Source: an uncultured Lacinutrix sp. (GTDB lineage Bacteria > Bacteroidota > Bacteroidia > Flavobacteriales > Flavobacteriaceae). From it: a stretch of DNA of 64,000 nucleotides. Positions 27,112 to 36,709 of the stretch are shown piece after piece. The DNA lies in assembly GCF_947500325.1 (NCBI RefSeq), contig NZ_CANMRQ010000008.1, positions 124,001 to 188,000 on the forward strand, read 5' to 3'. Under the pieces are notes generated by a model. That model saw nothing but the letters and a program-made list of their open reading frames with translations. It did no database searches and was not told the DNA's origin. Position numbers and translations under genes: made by a program. How positions within the stretch are numbered: position 1 is the stretch's first letter; each line of letters starts with the position of its first letter.

Positions 27112-27888
27112 TTACTCTTTAATAAGCTTTATTGTTGTACTTGCTTCTTCTGTACTTAACTTTACAAAGTAAACTCCAGATTGTAATGTACTTATATTAA
27201 CAGTCTCTAAGTTATTTACTGCCGTCATTACTTTTTGTCCTGAAATACTATAAATCTCAACACTTTTCAAGTTGTTTTCTAAACCTTTAATTGTTACAAC
27301 GTCTTTTGCTGGATTTGGAAATATTGAATACCCTGTTAATTCGTTTTCAACAGTACCTAATGTTGCAAAATTATATGTTGTTGTTCCTGTTTGACCTGCA
27401 TAGTTATCTGTTGCTGTATCTACAAGATTCCCTGATAATGTACCTATAAAGAATGAATTAAAAATACTTGGTGCTGCCATCGCTAACGATGATGAATTAT
27501 CCAATAAAGTTATAGATCCAGAAGTTGGTGAACCATCAACATCAAATGTTGTTAAAACAATTGGTGTACCTGCTGTATGAGCTGGCAACACAACATCTTG
27601 TACTAGATTAAATGGTATAGCATCATCTGCAGTATAAGGCGCTGGTAAAGTTGTAAATACTGGTACAGAATAACCTCCTGTTACATTAGAAAGAGTAACA
27701 CCGTCTGGTATTATTATCGTAAAATTTTGATCATTAATATATGGATGTGGTGCAGTAGAATTAAAATCTGGAACTGCAGCTACAGAATAGTTATAGCCAC
27801 TATTCTGGACAAGTGTTAATTGGTATGTTTGAGCCTGTAATGCTAGTCCAAACGTTAAAGCAAGTAATAATAGTAATTTTGTTTTCAT
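27112..27888 (-). CDS. Small secreted beta-sandwich protein, T9SS type A (copy 2)
   Basis: The 258-residue protein starts with signal peptide MKTKLLLLLALTFGLALQAQ. The ectodomain (21-180) is nearly identical to that of the protein at 15688-16461. The type A sorting domain (YSIFPNPAKDVVTIKG onward) is alike up to SGQK and then diverges completely (SGVYFVKLS, IKLIKE). No catalytic motif is seen. It lies downstream of a giant module-bearing metalloprotease gene (132-bp gap) with its own -7 element. A surface scaffold or receptor for the module is one idea, supported only by the repeated pairing. Confidence 0.85.
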   Translation of the reverse strand: MKTKLLLLLALTFGLALQAQTYQLTLVQNSGYNYSVAAVPDFNSTAPHPYINDQNFTIIIPDGVTLSNVTGGYSVPVFTTLPAPYTADDAIPFNLVQDVVLPAHTAGTPIVLTTFDVDGSPTSGSITLLDNSSSLAMAAPSIFNSFFIGTLSGNLVDTATDNYAGQTGTTTYNFATLGTVENELTGYSIFPNPAKDVVTIKGLENNLKSVEIYSISGQKVMTAVNNLETVNISTLQSGVYFVKLSTEEASTTIKLIKE

Positions 27889-27909
27889 TGTTTTATGTTT
27901 TAGGGTATA

Positions 27910-27917
27910 CAAATATA
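27910..27917 (-). promoter_or_regulatory. Candidate -7 element for small beta-sandwich copy 2
   Basis: Minus-strand TATATTTG, an exact TAnnTTTG match, 22 bp before the start codon at 27888. It implies this gene can be expressed without its upstream neighbour. Confidence 0.5.
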
Positions 27918-27961
27918 TCATTTTATTCTAATTTAATAATTTTTTATCTTCTTTTTATTAA

Positions 27962-28004
27962 TTACCTAAACAAATAACTTAAATAACATCATTTGTTTAG
28001 GTAA
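27962..28004. terminator. 14-bp inverted repeat after the reprolysin gene
   Basis: TTACCTAAACAAAT and ATTTGTTTAGGTAA are perfectly complementary around a 15-base loop, just past the stop of the gene at 28020. There is no T-run, so it may be a terminator, an mRNA-stabilising stem or a protein-binding site. Confidence 0.5.
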
Positions 28005-28019
28005 TAGTAAGTTTACCAG

Positions 28020-28817
28020 TTAATTAGCACCTTCAGGTAGTTGCTGTACAAATAGATACGTTGATGTTGGTGGCCCTCCAAATACTGAATTTGATGGGTT
28101 GTTAAAAATATTGTTTCTTATATGTGAAACATCACTTGTTCCTCCTGAGTAAACGGTTAAACCATCCATATCTACATCGGTTCCATAATAGCCTTGTGAT
28201 TGATAACTAGCCACTGGTGGCCCTCCAAATACAGAGTTATTAGGATCGTTAAACACTTGGCTTCTTATCCCTGGTACATCTGATAACGCTCCTGAATAAT
28301 TTAACTGTCCATCTCCATTGGTATCTCCTGCCCACATTGCTGAAATCCCTGGTTGCATTCCAAACGTGGTTTGCGCATCGGTTCCAAATGTTGTTGTTGT
28401 TCCATTAGTAAAATCTACTGTTCTTGTCGTTGCATCTAACAAGATTGTACTAGCACTCATTATACCTAAATGATTCCTATGCTTTATAACAACATAATAG
28501 TTATTAGATGGTATATTAAAAGTTAAAGCTGATGTTCCATCTGCTCCAACAACATCACCATCGCGTTGTAATAATGCTGATTGTGAAGCAACAACTGTTG
28601 TATTAGTTGTAGCATCACGTAATTCTACAAAAACCCAATCTACAATTGCATCTACTCCAGTTGTATTAAACACTGAGGCATCACATGTTAATCCATCACT
28701 ATAAGGGCTAGATGTTAAAGATAGTGGAAATGCTGTACGTAAATCATCTCTCATTAAGCTCTCTTCTCCTGTATTTGGATTTAAAGCAGCGCCTTGTAAT
28801 ACTACTTTTGGAGACAC
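28020..28817 (-). repeat. Shared C-terminal module, copy B
   Basis: Encodes the module from VSPKVVLQGAALN to QLPEGAN. At the DNA level it is almost identical by eye to copies C (32349-33146) and D (36710-37507). Confidence 0.95.
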
Positions 28818-31800
28818 TCTTACTCTAAAGGCATCTTCTGGCCCAAAATAGTATGTACCGTCTAAGCCAGTAAATGTTCCTGTTAAGGTTACATCTGTGC
28901 CAAACGTAGCATTTGTTAAAGTCACAATATCATTACTACCTTCTCTATGAGCATATAAATTAGCCCTAGAAGCTCCCAAGGCTTCTATACCTTGAATTTC
29001 TGCATCAGTAAAATAGAAAGTTATATCTACACTACCAGAAGCAATTGTATTAGCTGGGGTAATTGTAAATGTTTTATCTGTTACAAATGCAGGAGAAACA
29101 CTTCCATTATAAGCTTGAGCATTTACTCCTGATCTAGAAACTGATACGTCTGTACAACCATAGTCGTCTGCATTATTGTTTACAACATCCAACATTAATT
29201 CTCCAGAGTCGTCTGCTGTATATACAGTTCCTGCTGCTGATAAATTTAATGAATCATTTGTTGTTCCAGTATTTACTGCTGTTCTTATATCTACACCAAT
29301 ATCTGCAGTTATAGATACTTCATCAACACCTAAAACCCATTCCCCTGTGGTATCATGATGTCTAAATGATATATATACAGGTTGATTTGCAAAAGAATTA
29401 GGAATTACTACGTCATAATAAGCTCCAGCTGCTGCAGGAATTACAGCATCAACTAAGCGTGTACCTGCTAAAATATTAGCAACAGAACCAGCCGTTGTAG
29501 AAATATAAACTTCATAGTTTTCACTAAAAAAGTTTCCATCATTACCAGAACCGGCAAAATATCTCAAGTTTATATTTGATGCTCCATCTGGGATATTAAT
29601 TACTGGAGATGTTACAAAATTATCTGGACTATAATTTTGACCATTCCATGAATAAGATCTTAAAAAATAATCTGTATAAATACCAAATGGTGTAGTCCAA
29701 TCTGATTCTTGTGCTAACGCCCAATCATCTGCAGCTACTCCATTATTATCTCTAATAGTCCAATCACTAGCATCTCCATCAGAAAAATCATCATCAAAAA
29801 GCGTTTGAGAACTAGAACTTGTTGGAGCACCAGAATCATCATTATTTATTGTAAATACGAATGAATTATTACCTAAAACAGCATCACCTGTAGTAGTAAT
29901 TCCAAAATCAATCGTTATTGTCTCATCAACTTCAACAAAAGAATCGTTATAAATTCTAAGAACTAAATCTTGAGAAGCTGTTGCTCCTTGCGCAAAAGTA
30001 ACACTAGGAGTCATTATATCAAAATCAACACCATTTGTTGCATCACCACCAGCTACAGTAAAAGTAGCTGTTGCACTCTGAGAAGGACCTTGACCAATTG
30101 TTAAAGGGACAGTAATATCTGTAAAGTTACAATCTGAACCTTCAATAATACTACCTATAGTTGTTGCATAAGATATTGTAGGTGCAACAGATCCTGCAAT
30201 TACAAAATCTGTAGTGTTTATATTAAAAAAAACATGATTTGCTCCCTTCACCATTACTCTACAATTTGTAGCTTCTCCATTTGGCACTATTATATTAGCT
30301 GATCCATTATTAGGAACAGCAGTAGCTAAGACAGTTGGGTAAGACAAACCTCCATCTTTAGATAAAAAGATATCCACATTTGCTGTATTTACACCATTAG
30401 CTGTAGTTCCAGCTACATTCCATGTAATCGTTTGTGAACTACCTTGAGCCCATGTTGTAGCTGTATTTTGAGACGTCACTATAAATGGCCCAGCCGCTGT
30501 TGTTGTTGTAAGCAACTTTAAATCATCAGCTGTTTGCCCACCTGCCGCATTATTATCTTTTACTGTTAAAGCAAAATTTATATTTCTTGACACACTAGAT
30601 AACACTTCCCATGTAGTAGAACCGTTAGAAGTCCTTAAATCTTCTAATCTTGGAATATATCGTGTTGGATTAGTTGTCCCTTCAAATGATTTTGTTAAAG
30701 GGCCATTATTATAAGTTGCCTGAGGCGCTTCTTGAGCTCTCTGTTCATTATCTATTTGTTCCCATGTAAATGTATGAGAAGCTGTACCATCTGCATCGGT
30801 AGATATTCCTGTTAATGCATAAGGCGTAGAAATTGGTATTGTTAAATCTATTCCTGCATCTGCCGTTGGTGCTGCATTACCGATATTAGTTTCTACTGCA
30901 CATGTGCTACTTGCTCCATTTTGAAGATTATCTGAAATATCAGCAATATTTACAAAGTGAAAATAAGCATCACTATTATTTTGAACATTTGTTGAACAAA
31001 TTCCTGCATATCCCATAATTGTACTTCCTGATGCTGGCTCTACTTCTGAACCAATACCATCATTATAAGTACCTCCCGATCTTGAACAAGAATTCATAGT
31101 ATGATACCCTCCAAATTGATGCCCCATTTCATGAGCAACATAATCTACATCAAAAGGGTCTCCTGTTGGATCTGCTCTACCTGTATAACCACGACCTTTA
31201 TGAGTTCCTTGAGATCCATTTTGAGAATTAGTTGTCGCTGATCCTGTACAAACACAGAATAAACATCCTGCATTTCCTCCTCCTGTTGTATTAAAATTAT
31301 GTCCTATATCATAGTTAGCGATTCCAATAGCACCATCTATAGTTACTGCTGTTTGACTATTCCATTCATTAGTCCAATCATCTGTAGCAGCATTTAAAAA
31401 TATTATATCATCATTATTAGCAACAAAAATCATAGTTACTGCTAAATCTCTTTCATATATACCATTAACTCTAGTCATGGTAATAGCCATCTGAGCTTGA
31501 ACATTAGCTTTCTGAGCTGCTGTACTACCAGAACCTGCAAATATAGCTCCGTACTCACCTGTACATGATTGCGCTAATCTAAACGTTCTTAATGTATCAT
31601 CATTTGTAGGTCTTTGCGAACTTTGACCACTTAGAGATGGTAAATCTACGTCGTCATCTGTAAGACATTCAAAACCTTGCATATCTTTACCTAAACTTCC
31701 TTTAGAGTAAACAATATAACTAAGTCTATCCTCTGTAAAAGGATCTATATACCAAGAATTTTTTGTTCCAGACAAAGTCATTGTATGCAAACCAAACTGT

Positions 31801-32210
31801 GTAACTGTAAAACGTATTGTTGCACTTGGATCTTCAACACCTTGTCCTGCATAGGCCTTAATCATTGGCATTTTTCTTGCCAATTCATCTTCCATTACTG
31901 GTGTTTCTACAATTGAGAATGTTTCGAATTCTCCTGATGCGTTAGGAAATACTACTTTAACAGGAGACTTTCTTGCTACTATTTCTCCTCGCATTGGAGC
32001 GTTTTTTAATGTACTTTTTAGTTTTTCTATATCTAATGCGTATAGTTGAAATTCTGTAGGTTGAGAACTTCGATGCACTTTAGATTCTTTTTGTAGGTTT
32101 GATTCATTTGTTTTAGTCCACATATTTTTTGAATCTACAGTTCTACTCTGAGCAAAACTAGAAGACATACTAAATAGTAAACCAAAAATTAAAAAAGTAA
32201 TTTTCTTCAT
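28020..32210 (-). CDS. Reprolysin-like secreted metalloprotease with dockerin-like C-terminal module (paralogue 1)
   Basis: The 1396-residue protein has a signal peptide ending SSSFAQ and a propeptide region to about 200. The metzincin domain has HEMGHQFGGYH (zinc His360, Glu361, His364, His370) and the Met-turn in STIMGYAG. Then come a region with GPFIVTSQN and an immunoglobulin-like fold, a Calx-beta-like segment (YNDSFVEVDETITIDF), a jelly-roll (choice-of-anchor J-like) segment from DDDFSDGDASDW, and a further domain with DYGCTDVSVSR. The C-terminus is the shared 265-residue module, EF-like motifs at Asp1296 and Asp1345. It likely degrades extracellular protein. It is paralogous over its length to the next gene. 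Confidence 0.88.
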   Translation of the reverse strand: MKKITFLIFGLLFSMSSSFAQSRTVDSKNMWTKTNESNLQKESKVHRSSQPTEFQLYALDIEKLKSTLKNAPMRGEIVARKSPVKVVFPNASGEFETFSIVETPVMEDELARKMPMIKAYAGQGVEDPSATIRFTVTQFGLHTMTLSGTKNSWYIDPFTEDRLSYIVYSKGSLGKDMQGFECLTDDDVDLPSLSGQSSQRPTNDDTLRTFRLAQSCTGEYGAIFAGSGSTAAQKANVQAQMAITMTRVNGIYERDLAVTMIFVANNDDIIFLNAATDDWTNEWNSQTAVTIDGAIGIANYDIGHNFNTTGGGNAGCLFCVCTGSATTNSQNGSQGTHKGRGYTGRADPTGDPFDVDYVAHEMGHQFGGYHTMNSCSRSGGTYNDGIGSEVEPASGSTIMGYAGICSTNVQNNSDAYFHFVNIADISDNLQNGASSTCAVETNIGNAAPTADAGIDLTIPISTPYALTGISTDADGTASHTFTWEQIDNEQRAQEAPQATYNNGPLTKSFEGTTNPTRYIPRLEDLRTSNGSTTWEVLSSVSRNINFALTVKDNNAAGGQTADDLKLLTTTTAAGPFIVTSQNTATTWAQGSSQTITWNVAGTTANGVNTANVDIFLSKDGGLSYPTVLATAVPNNGSANIIVPNGEATNCRVMVKGANHVFFNINTTDFVIAGSVAPTISYATTIGSIIEGSDCNFTDITVPLTIGQGPSQSATATFTVAGGDATNGVDFDIMTPSVTFAQGATASQDLVLRIYNDSFVEVDETITIDFGITTTGDAVLGNNSFVFTINNDDSGAPTSSSSQTLFDDDFSDGDASDWTIRDNNGVAADDWALAQESDWTTPFGIYTDYFLRSYSWNGQNYSPDNFVTSPVINIPDGASNINLRYFAGSGNDGNFFSENYEVYISTTAGSVANILAGTRLVDAVIPAAAGAYYDVVIPNSFANQPVYISFRHHDTTGEWVLGVDEVSITADIGVDIRTAVNTGTTNDSLNLSAAGTVYTADDSGELMLDVVNNNADDYGCTDVSVSRSGVNAQAYNGSVSPAFVTDKTFTITPANTIASGSVDITFYFTDAEIQGIEALGASRANLYAHREGSNDIVTLTNATFGTDVTLTGTFTGLDGTYYFGPEDAFRVRVSPKVVLQGAALNPNTGEESLMRDDLRTAFPLSLTSSPYSDGLTCDASVFNTTGVDAIVDWVFVELRDATTNTTVVASQSALLQRDGDVVGADGTSALTFNIPSNNYYVVIKHRNHLGIMSASTILLDATTRTVDFTNGTTTTFGTDAQTTFGMQPGISAMWAGDTNGDGQLNYSGALSDVPGIRSQVFNDPNNSVFGGPPVASYQSQGYYGTDVDMDGLTVYSGGTSDVSHIRNNIFNNPSNSVFGGPPTSTYLFVQQLPEGAN

Positions 32211-32241
32211 GATTATTTGGGGAAATAAATTTATAATATGC

Positions 32242-32271
32242 TAAATATAGTATTTAATCGGTATTTAACAA
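32242..32271 (-). promoter_or_regulatory. Candidate promoter of reprolysin paralogue 1
   Basis: On the minus strand, TTG (32269-32271) is followed after 19 bp by TATATTTA (32242-32249), one mismatch from TAnnTTTG, 32 bp before the start codon at 32210. Confidence 0.4.
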
Positions 32272-32299
32272 CACTTTATCGTGTTTTTTTGTTCAATTT

Positions 32300-32334
32300 A
32301 AACACCTAAACAAGAATATTATGCTTAGGTGTTT
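32300..32334. terminator. Hairpin after the second reprolysin gene
   Basis: AAACACCTAA and TTAGGTGTTT are complementary around a 15-base loop, 15 bp past the stop of the minus-strand gene at 32349. The T-run is weak. Its core, ACCTAAACAA, also occurs in the hairpin after the first paralogue. Confidence 0.5.
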
Positions 32335-32348
32335 TTATCTTTTATATA

Positions 32349-33146
32349 TTAATTAGCACCTTCTGGCAATTGTTGTACAAATAGATATGTTGATGTTGGT
32401 GGCCCTCCAAATACTGAATTTGATGGGTTGTTAAAAATATTGTTTCTTATATGTGAAACATCACTTGTTCCGCCCGAATAAACGGTTAAACCATCCATAT
32501 CTACATCTGTCCCAAAATAACCTTGCGATTGATAACTAGCCACTGGTGGCCCTCCAAATACAGAATTATTAGGATCGTTAAACACTTGGCTTCTTATCCC
32601 TGGTACATCTGATAACGCTCCTGAATAATTTAACTGTCCATCTCCATTAGTATCTCCTGCCCACATTGCTAAGATTCCTGGTTGCATTCCAAACGTGGTC
32701 TGCGCATCGGTTCCAAATGTTGTTGTTGTTCCATTAGTAAAGTCTACTGTTCTTGTTGTTGCATCTAACAAGATCGTACTAGCACTCATTATACCTAAAT
32801 GATTCCTATGCTTTATAACAACATAATAGTTATTAGATGGTATATTGAATGTTAAAGCTGATGTTCCATCTGCTCCAACAACATCACCATCGCGTTGTAA
32901 TAATGCTGATTGTGAAGCAACAACTGTTGTATTGGTTGTAGCATCTCGTAATTCTACAAAAACCCAATCTACAATTGCATCTGCTCCAGTTGTATTAAAC
33001 ACTGAGGCATCACATGTTAATCCATCACTATAAGGACTAGATGTTAAAGCTAGTGGAAATGCTGTACGTAAATCATCTCTCATTAAGCTCTCTTCTCCTG
33101 TATTTGGATTTAAGGCTGCGCCTTGCAATACTACTTTTGGAGACAC
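32349..33146 (-). repeat. Shared C-terminal module, copy C
   Basis: Near-identical in DNA to copies B and D. Differences are scattered single bases (for example GYFGTDVDMDG against GYYGTDVDMDG). Confidence 0.95.
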
Positions 33147-36100
33147 TCTTACTCTAAAGGCATCTTCTGGCCCAAAATAGTATGTGCCATTTAGGCCTGT
33201 AAACGTTCCTGTTAAAACAGTATCACTTCCAAAAGAAGATACAGAAATTGGAACTATTTCTCCAGAACCTTCTCTAAGTGCATGCAAAGAACTTGTTGAA
33301 GTAAATTCTCCTACTTCAAAATAGAAAGAAACATCTACATTTCCAGTAGTTGTTGTATTAGTTGACGAAATAGTAAATGTTTTATCCATTACAAAGTTAG
33401 GAGCTACACTACCGTTGTACGATTGTGTACTTGTTCCTGCTCTAGAGACAGAAACATCAAGACAACCATAATCAAAAGTATCGTTATTAGTAATATCTAA
33501 CATTATATTCCCTGAATCATCTCTAGTATAAACCGTACCAGATCCTGATAAATTAAGTTGATCGTTTGTAGAACCACTGTTAACCACAGTTTGAATAAAA
33601 GTAGGTATTGTTGCTGTAACATTTACATTATCTAATAATAGTAATCCTGATGTTCCTGCTGGGCCATTTCCTGTACTTTTATGTCTAAACACAACGTAAC
33701 CAGATTGCCCAGCAATACTTGTAACATCTAAAGAAACAACAACTCCACCTCCATTAGGTGTTGTTCCACTTCCCAATGACACTCCACTTGTAATATTTGC
33801 AACACTAGAAACATTTGTTGTCCAATATGCCTCATATGGTTCTGCATCTTGATAGCCACCAACTCCAAAAGAAAAATTAACATTTGTTGCTGTTACTGGG
33901 ATAGTTATTGCATTTGTATTATGATAAAAATTATCTGGTTTTATATTATTACCAGATGTATTAGGTAACAATCCTCCTGTAGATTCTGAAGCCGCAAAAA
34001 AACCAGTTATTCCTGTATAAGTTAAGCCTGAATAACAGCATAACCATTCACGAGTATCTCCATCATTACCAAATGCAGTCCATGCCGTATTATCTGTAGC
34101 TTCAAAATCTGAATTTAATATAACAACATCTTGCGTTGCTACAGATGCGAAATCGTCATTTGTTATGGTTAAGGTCATAGAATTTGTACTCGCAACAGCA
34201 TCTCCTGTTGTTGTCAAGTTAAAATCTACAGTTACAGTCTCGTCACTTTCTACAAAGCTATCGTGGTATACTCTAATTATTAAATCTTGAGATGCAGTGG
34301 CTCCAGCTGCAAACGATACTATAGGCGTCATAATATCAAAATCAACACCATTTGTTGCAGTACCACTAGCAACAGAAAAATTCGCTGTAGCATTAGCTGA
34401 AGGCGGCAATCCTATTGTTAAAGGCACAGTAACATCTGTATAAGTACAATCTGACCCTTCAACAATAGTCATCGCTGTTGTTGAATACGAAACAGAAGGA
34501 AAAACAGCTCCAGCAACTTCAATTACTGCAGTATTAATATTAAAGAACACATGATTAGTTCCTTTTACCATTACTCTACAATTTGGAGATTCTCCAACTG
34601 GCACAATAATATTTGCTGACCCATTATTTGGCACAGCTGAAGCTAAAACAGTAGGATAAGTTAACCCACCATCTGTAGAAAATAAAATATCCACATTAGC
34701 CGTATTTATACCATTTGCTGTTGTACCAGCTACATTCCATGTAATTGTTTGCGTATCTCCTTGTAACCATGTTGTAGCTGCATTTTGAGATGTTACTAAA
34801 AATGGCCCCGCTGCTGTTGTTGTTGTTAATTTCTTTAAGGCATCTGCTGTTTGTCCTCCCGCAGCATTATTATCTTTTACTGTTAAAGCAAAATTAATAT
34901 CCCTAGAAACACTAGATAACACTTCCCATGTTGTAGATCCATTAGACGTTCTTAAGTCTTCTAATCTTGGAATGTAACGTGTTGGGTTAGTCGTCCCATC
35001 AAAAGACCTTGTTAAAGGGCCATCATTATAAGTTGATTGTGGTGCTTCTTGCGTTCTTTGTTCATTATCTATTTGTTCCCATGTAAAGGTATGTGAAGCT
35101 GTACCATCTGCATCTGTAGAAATTCCTGTTAATGCATATGGTGTAGAAATTGGTATTATTAAATCTGGTCCTGCATCTGCTGTTGGAGCAGCATTACCTA
35201 TAGCTGTCTCTACTGCACAACCATTACTAGCTCCGTTTTGAAGGTTTTCAGAAATATCTGCAATATTTACAAAATGAAAATATGCATCACTATTATTTTG
35301 AACATTTGTTGAACAAATTCCTGCATATCCCATAATTGTACTTCCGGATGCTGGTTCTACTTCAGATCCAATTCCATCAACATATGCTCCACCTGATCTT
35401 GAACAAGAATTCATTGTATGGTAACCACCAAATTGATGTCCCATTTCATGTGCTACATAATCCACATCAAAAGGATCTCCTGTAGGATCGGCTCTTCCTG
35501 TGTATCCACGGCCTTTATGCGTTCCAGATTGAGAAGCACTAGTACAAACACAAAATAAGCATCCTGCATTACCTCCTCCTGTTGTATTAAAATTATGGCC
35601 AATATCATAATTATTCACACCTATTACATTATCTAATGTTACAGCTGTCTGGGTATTCCATTCGTTACCCCAAGGATCCGATCCTCCATCAAGATATATA
35701 ACAGCATCGTTATTAGCTACAAATATCATTGTTGTCGCCAAATCTCTTTCATAAATACCATTTACTCTTGTCATGGTAATAGTCATCTGAGCTTGAACTC
35801 TTGCTTTTTGTTCTGCAATAGTTCCTGTTCCTAATCCAAATATAGCTCCATATTCTCCTGTACAAGATTGCGCTAATCTAAATGTTCTAAGTTTATCATC
35901 GTTAGTTGCTCTGTTTGTCGGCGCTCCATTAAGTGATGGTAAATCTATTTCTTCATCTGTTAAACATTCGAAACCTTGTTTATCGATACCTAATGCGCCT
36001 TTAGAATAAACGATATAGTTAACTCTATCCTCTGTATATGGATCTATATACCACGCTCGTTTTGTACCTGACAATGTCATTGTATGAAGTCCTAACTGAG

Positions 36101-36527
36101 TTACTGTAAAGCGTATTGTTGCACTTGGGTCTTCAACACCTTGTCCTGCATATGCTTTTATCATTGGCATTTTTCTTGCCAATTCATCTTCCATTGCTGG
36201 TGTTTCAATAATTGAGAATGTTTCAAACTCTCCAACAGCATTAGGAAATGTAATTTTAACTGGTGATTTACTAGCAACCACATCTCCTCTCATAGGAGCA
36301 TTTACAAGTCTACTTTTTAAAGCTTGCAGGTTTAATGAGTATAGTTGAAATTCTGTAGGTTGAGAACTTCGATGCACTTTGGCATCTCTTTGTAATTCAT
36401 TGTTGTTTGTTTTAGTCCATATTCTTTTAGAATCCCTCGTTATTTGAGAAAAACTTTGAGAAACTGAAAATAACAAACTCAATAGTAAAATTTTGTTAAA
36501 AAGACCTCTTAGGGTAATTTTTTTCAT
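32349..36527 (-). CDS. Reprolysin-like secreted metalloprotease with dockerin-like C-terminal module (paralogue 2)
   Basis: The 1392-residue protein has the same layout as the protein at 28020-32210: signal peptide, propeptide, metzincin domain with HEMGHQFGGYH beginning at His360 and the STIMGYAG Met-turn, a Calx-beta-like segment (YHDSFVESDETVTVDF), a different jelly-roll-like segment (ILNSDFEATDNTAW, with CCYSG), the DYGCLDVSVSR domain and the shared module. The prodomain through catalytic region is strongly similar to paralogue 1, while the central jelly-roll segment is much less so. It looks like tandem duplication followed by domain replacement or rapid divergence. Confidence 0.88.
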   Translation of the reverse strand: MKKITLRGLFNKILLLSLLFSVSQSFSQITRDSKRIWTKTNNNELQRDAKVHRSSQPTEFQLYSLNLQALKSRLVNAPMRGDVVASKSPVKITFPNAVGEFETFSIIETPAMEDELARKMPMIKAYAGQGVEDPSATIRFTVTQLGLHTMTLSGTKRAWYIDPYTEDRVNYIVYSKGALGIDKQGFECLTDEEIDLPSLNGAPTNRATNDDKLRTFRLAQSCTGEYGAIFGLGTGTIAEQKARVQAQMTITMTRVNGIYERDLATTMIFVANNDAVIYLDGGSDPWGNEWNTQTAVTLDNVIGVNNYDIGHNFNTTGGGNAGCLFCVCTSASQSGTHKGRGYTGRADPTGDPFDVDYVAHEMGHQFGGYHTMNSCSRSGGAYVDGIGSEVEPASGSTIMGYAGICSTNVQNNSDAYFHFVNIADISENLQNGASNGCAVETAIGNAAPTADAGPDLIIPISTPYALTGISTDADGTASHTFTWEQIDNEQRTQEAPQSTYNDGPLTRSFDGTTNPTRYIPRLEDLRTSNGSTTWEVLSSVSRDINFALTVKDNNAAGGQTADALKKLTTTTAAGPFLVTSQNAATTWLQGDTQTITWNVAGTTANGINTANVDILFSTDGGLTYPTVLASAVPNNGSANIIVPVGESPNCRVMVKGTNHVFFNINTAVIEVAGAVFPSVSYSTTAMTIVEGSDCTYTDVTVPLTIGLPPSANATANFSVASGTATNGVDFDIMTPIVSFAAGATASQDLIIRVYHDSFVESDETVTVDFNLTTTGDAVASTNSMTLTITNDDFASVATQDVVILNSDFEATDNTAWTAFGNDGDTREWLCCYSGLTYTGITGFFAASESTGGLLPNTSGNNIKPDNFYHNTNAITIPVTATNVNFSFGVGGYQDAEPYEAYWTTNVSSVANITSGVSLGSGTTPNGGGVVVSLDVTSIAGQSGYVVFRHKSTGNGPAGTSGLLLLDNVNVTATIPTFIQTVVNSGSTNDQLNLSGSGTVYTRDDSGNIMLDITNNDTFDYGCLDVSVSRAGTSTQSYNGSVAPNFVMDKTFTISSTNTTTTGNVDVSFYFEVGEFTSTSSLHALREGSGEIVPISVSSFGSDTVLTGTFTGLNGTYYFGPEDAFRVRVSPKVVLQGAALNPNTGEESLMRDDLRTAFPLALTSSPYSDGLTCDASVFNTTGADAIVDWVFVELRDATTNTTVVASQSALLQRDGDVVGADGTSALTFNIPSNNYYVVIKHRNHLGIMSASTILLDATTRTVDFTNGTTTTFGTDAQTTFGMQPGILAMWAGDTNGDGQLNYSGALSDVPGIRSQVFNDPNNSVFGGPPVASYQSQGYFGTDVDMDGLTVYSGGTSDVSHIRNNIFNNPSNSVFGGPPTSTYLFVQQLPEGAN

Positions 36528-36647
36528 AATAAGTAGGTATTTATGTTTTAGGGTAACAAAATAACAATTAAATACACTTAATCTTAAAAAAAATACATTT
36601 AATCGACAAAATACATGGGTTTTAATAAAAATCGAAAGAGAATTAAC

Positions 36648-36680
36648 AAAAAAACCAATACTTAAAGTATTGGTTTTTTT
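36648..36680. terminator. Intrinsic terminator after the M36 protease gene
   Basis: A7, CCAATACT, TAA loop, AGTATTGG, T7. A perfect stem 30 bp past the stop of the minus-strand gene at 36710. Confidence 0.92.
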
Positions 36681-36709
36681 GTTATTGTTTCATCAGTTTT
36701 TATTTATTC

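Noticed and set aside
32845-33033. Repeated short plus-strand frames opposite the module (also near 37206)
   Set aside because: They recur only because the module DNA is duplicated; they are antisense to clear protein-coding sequence.
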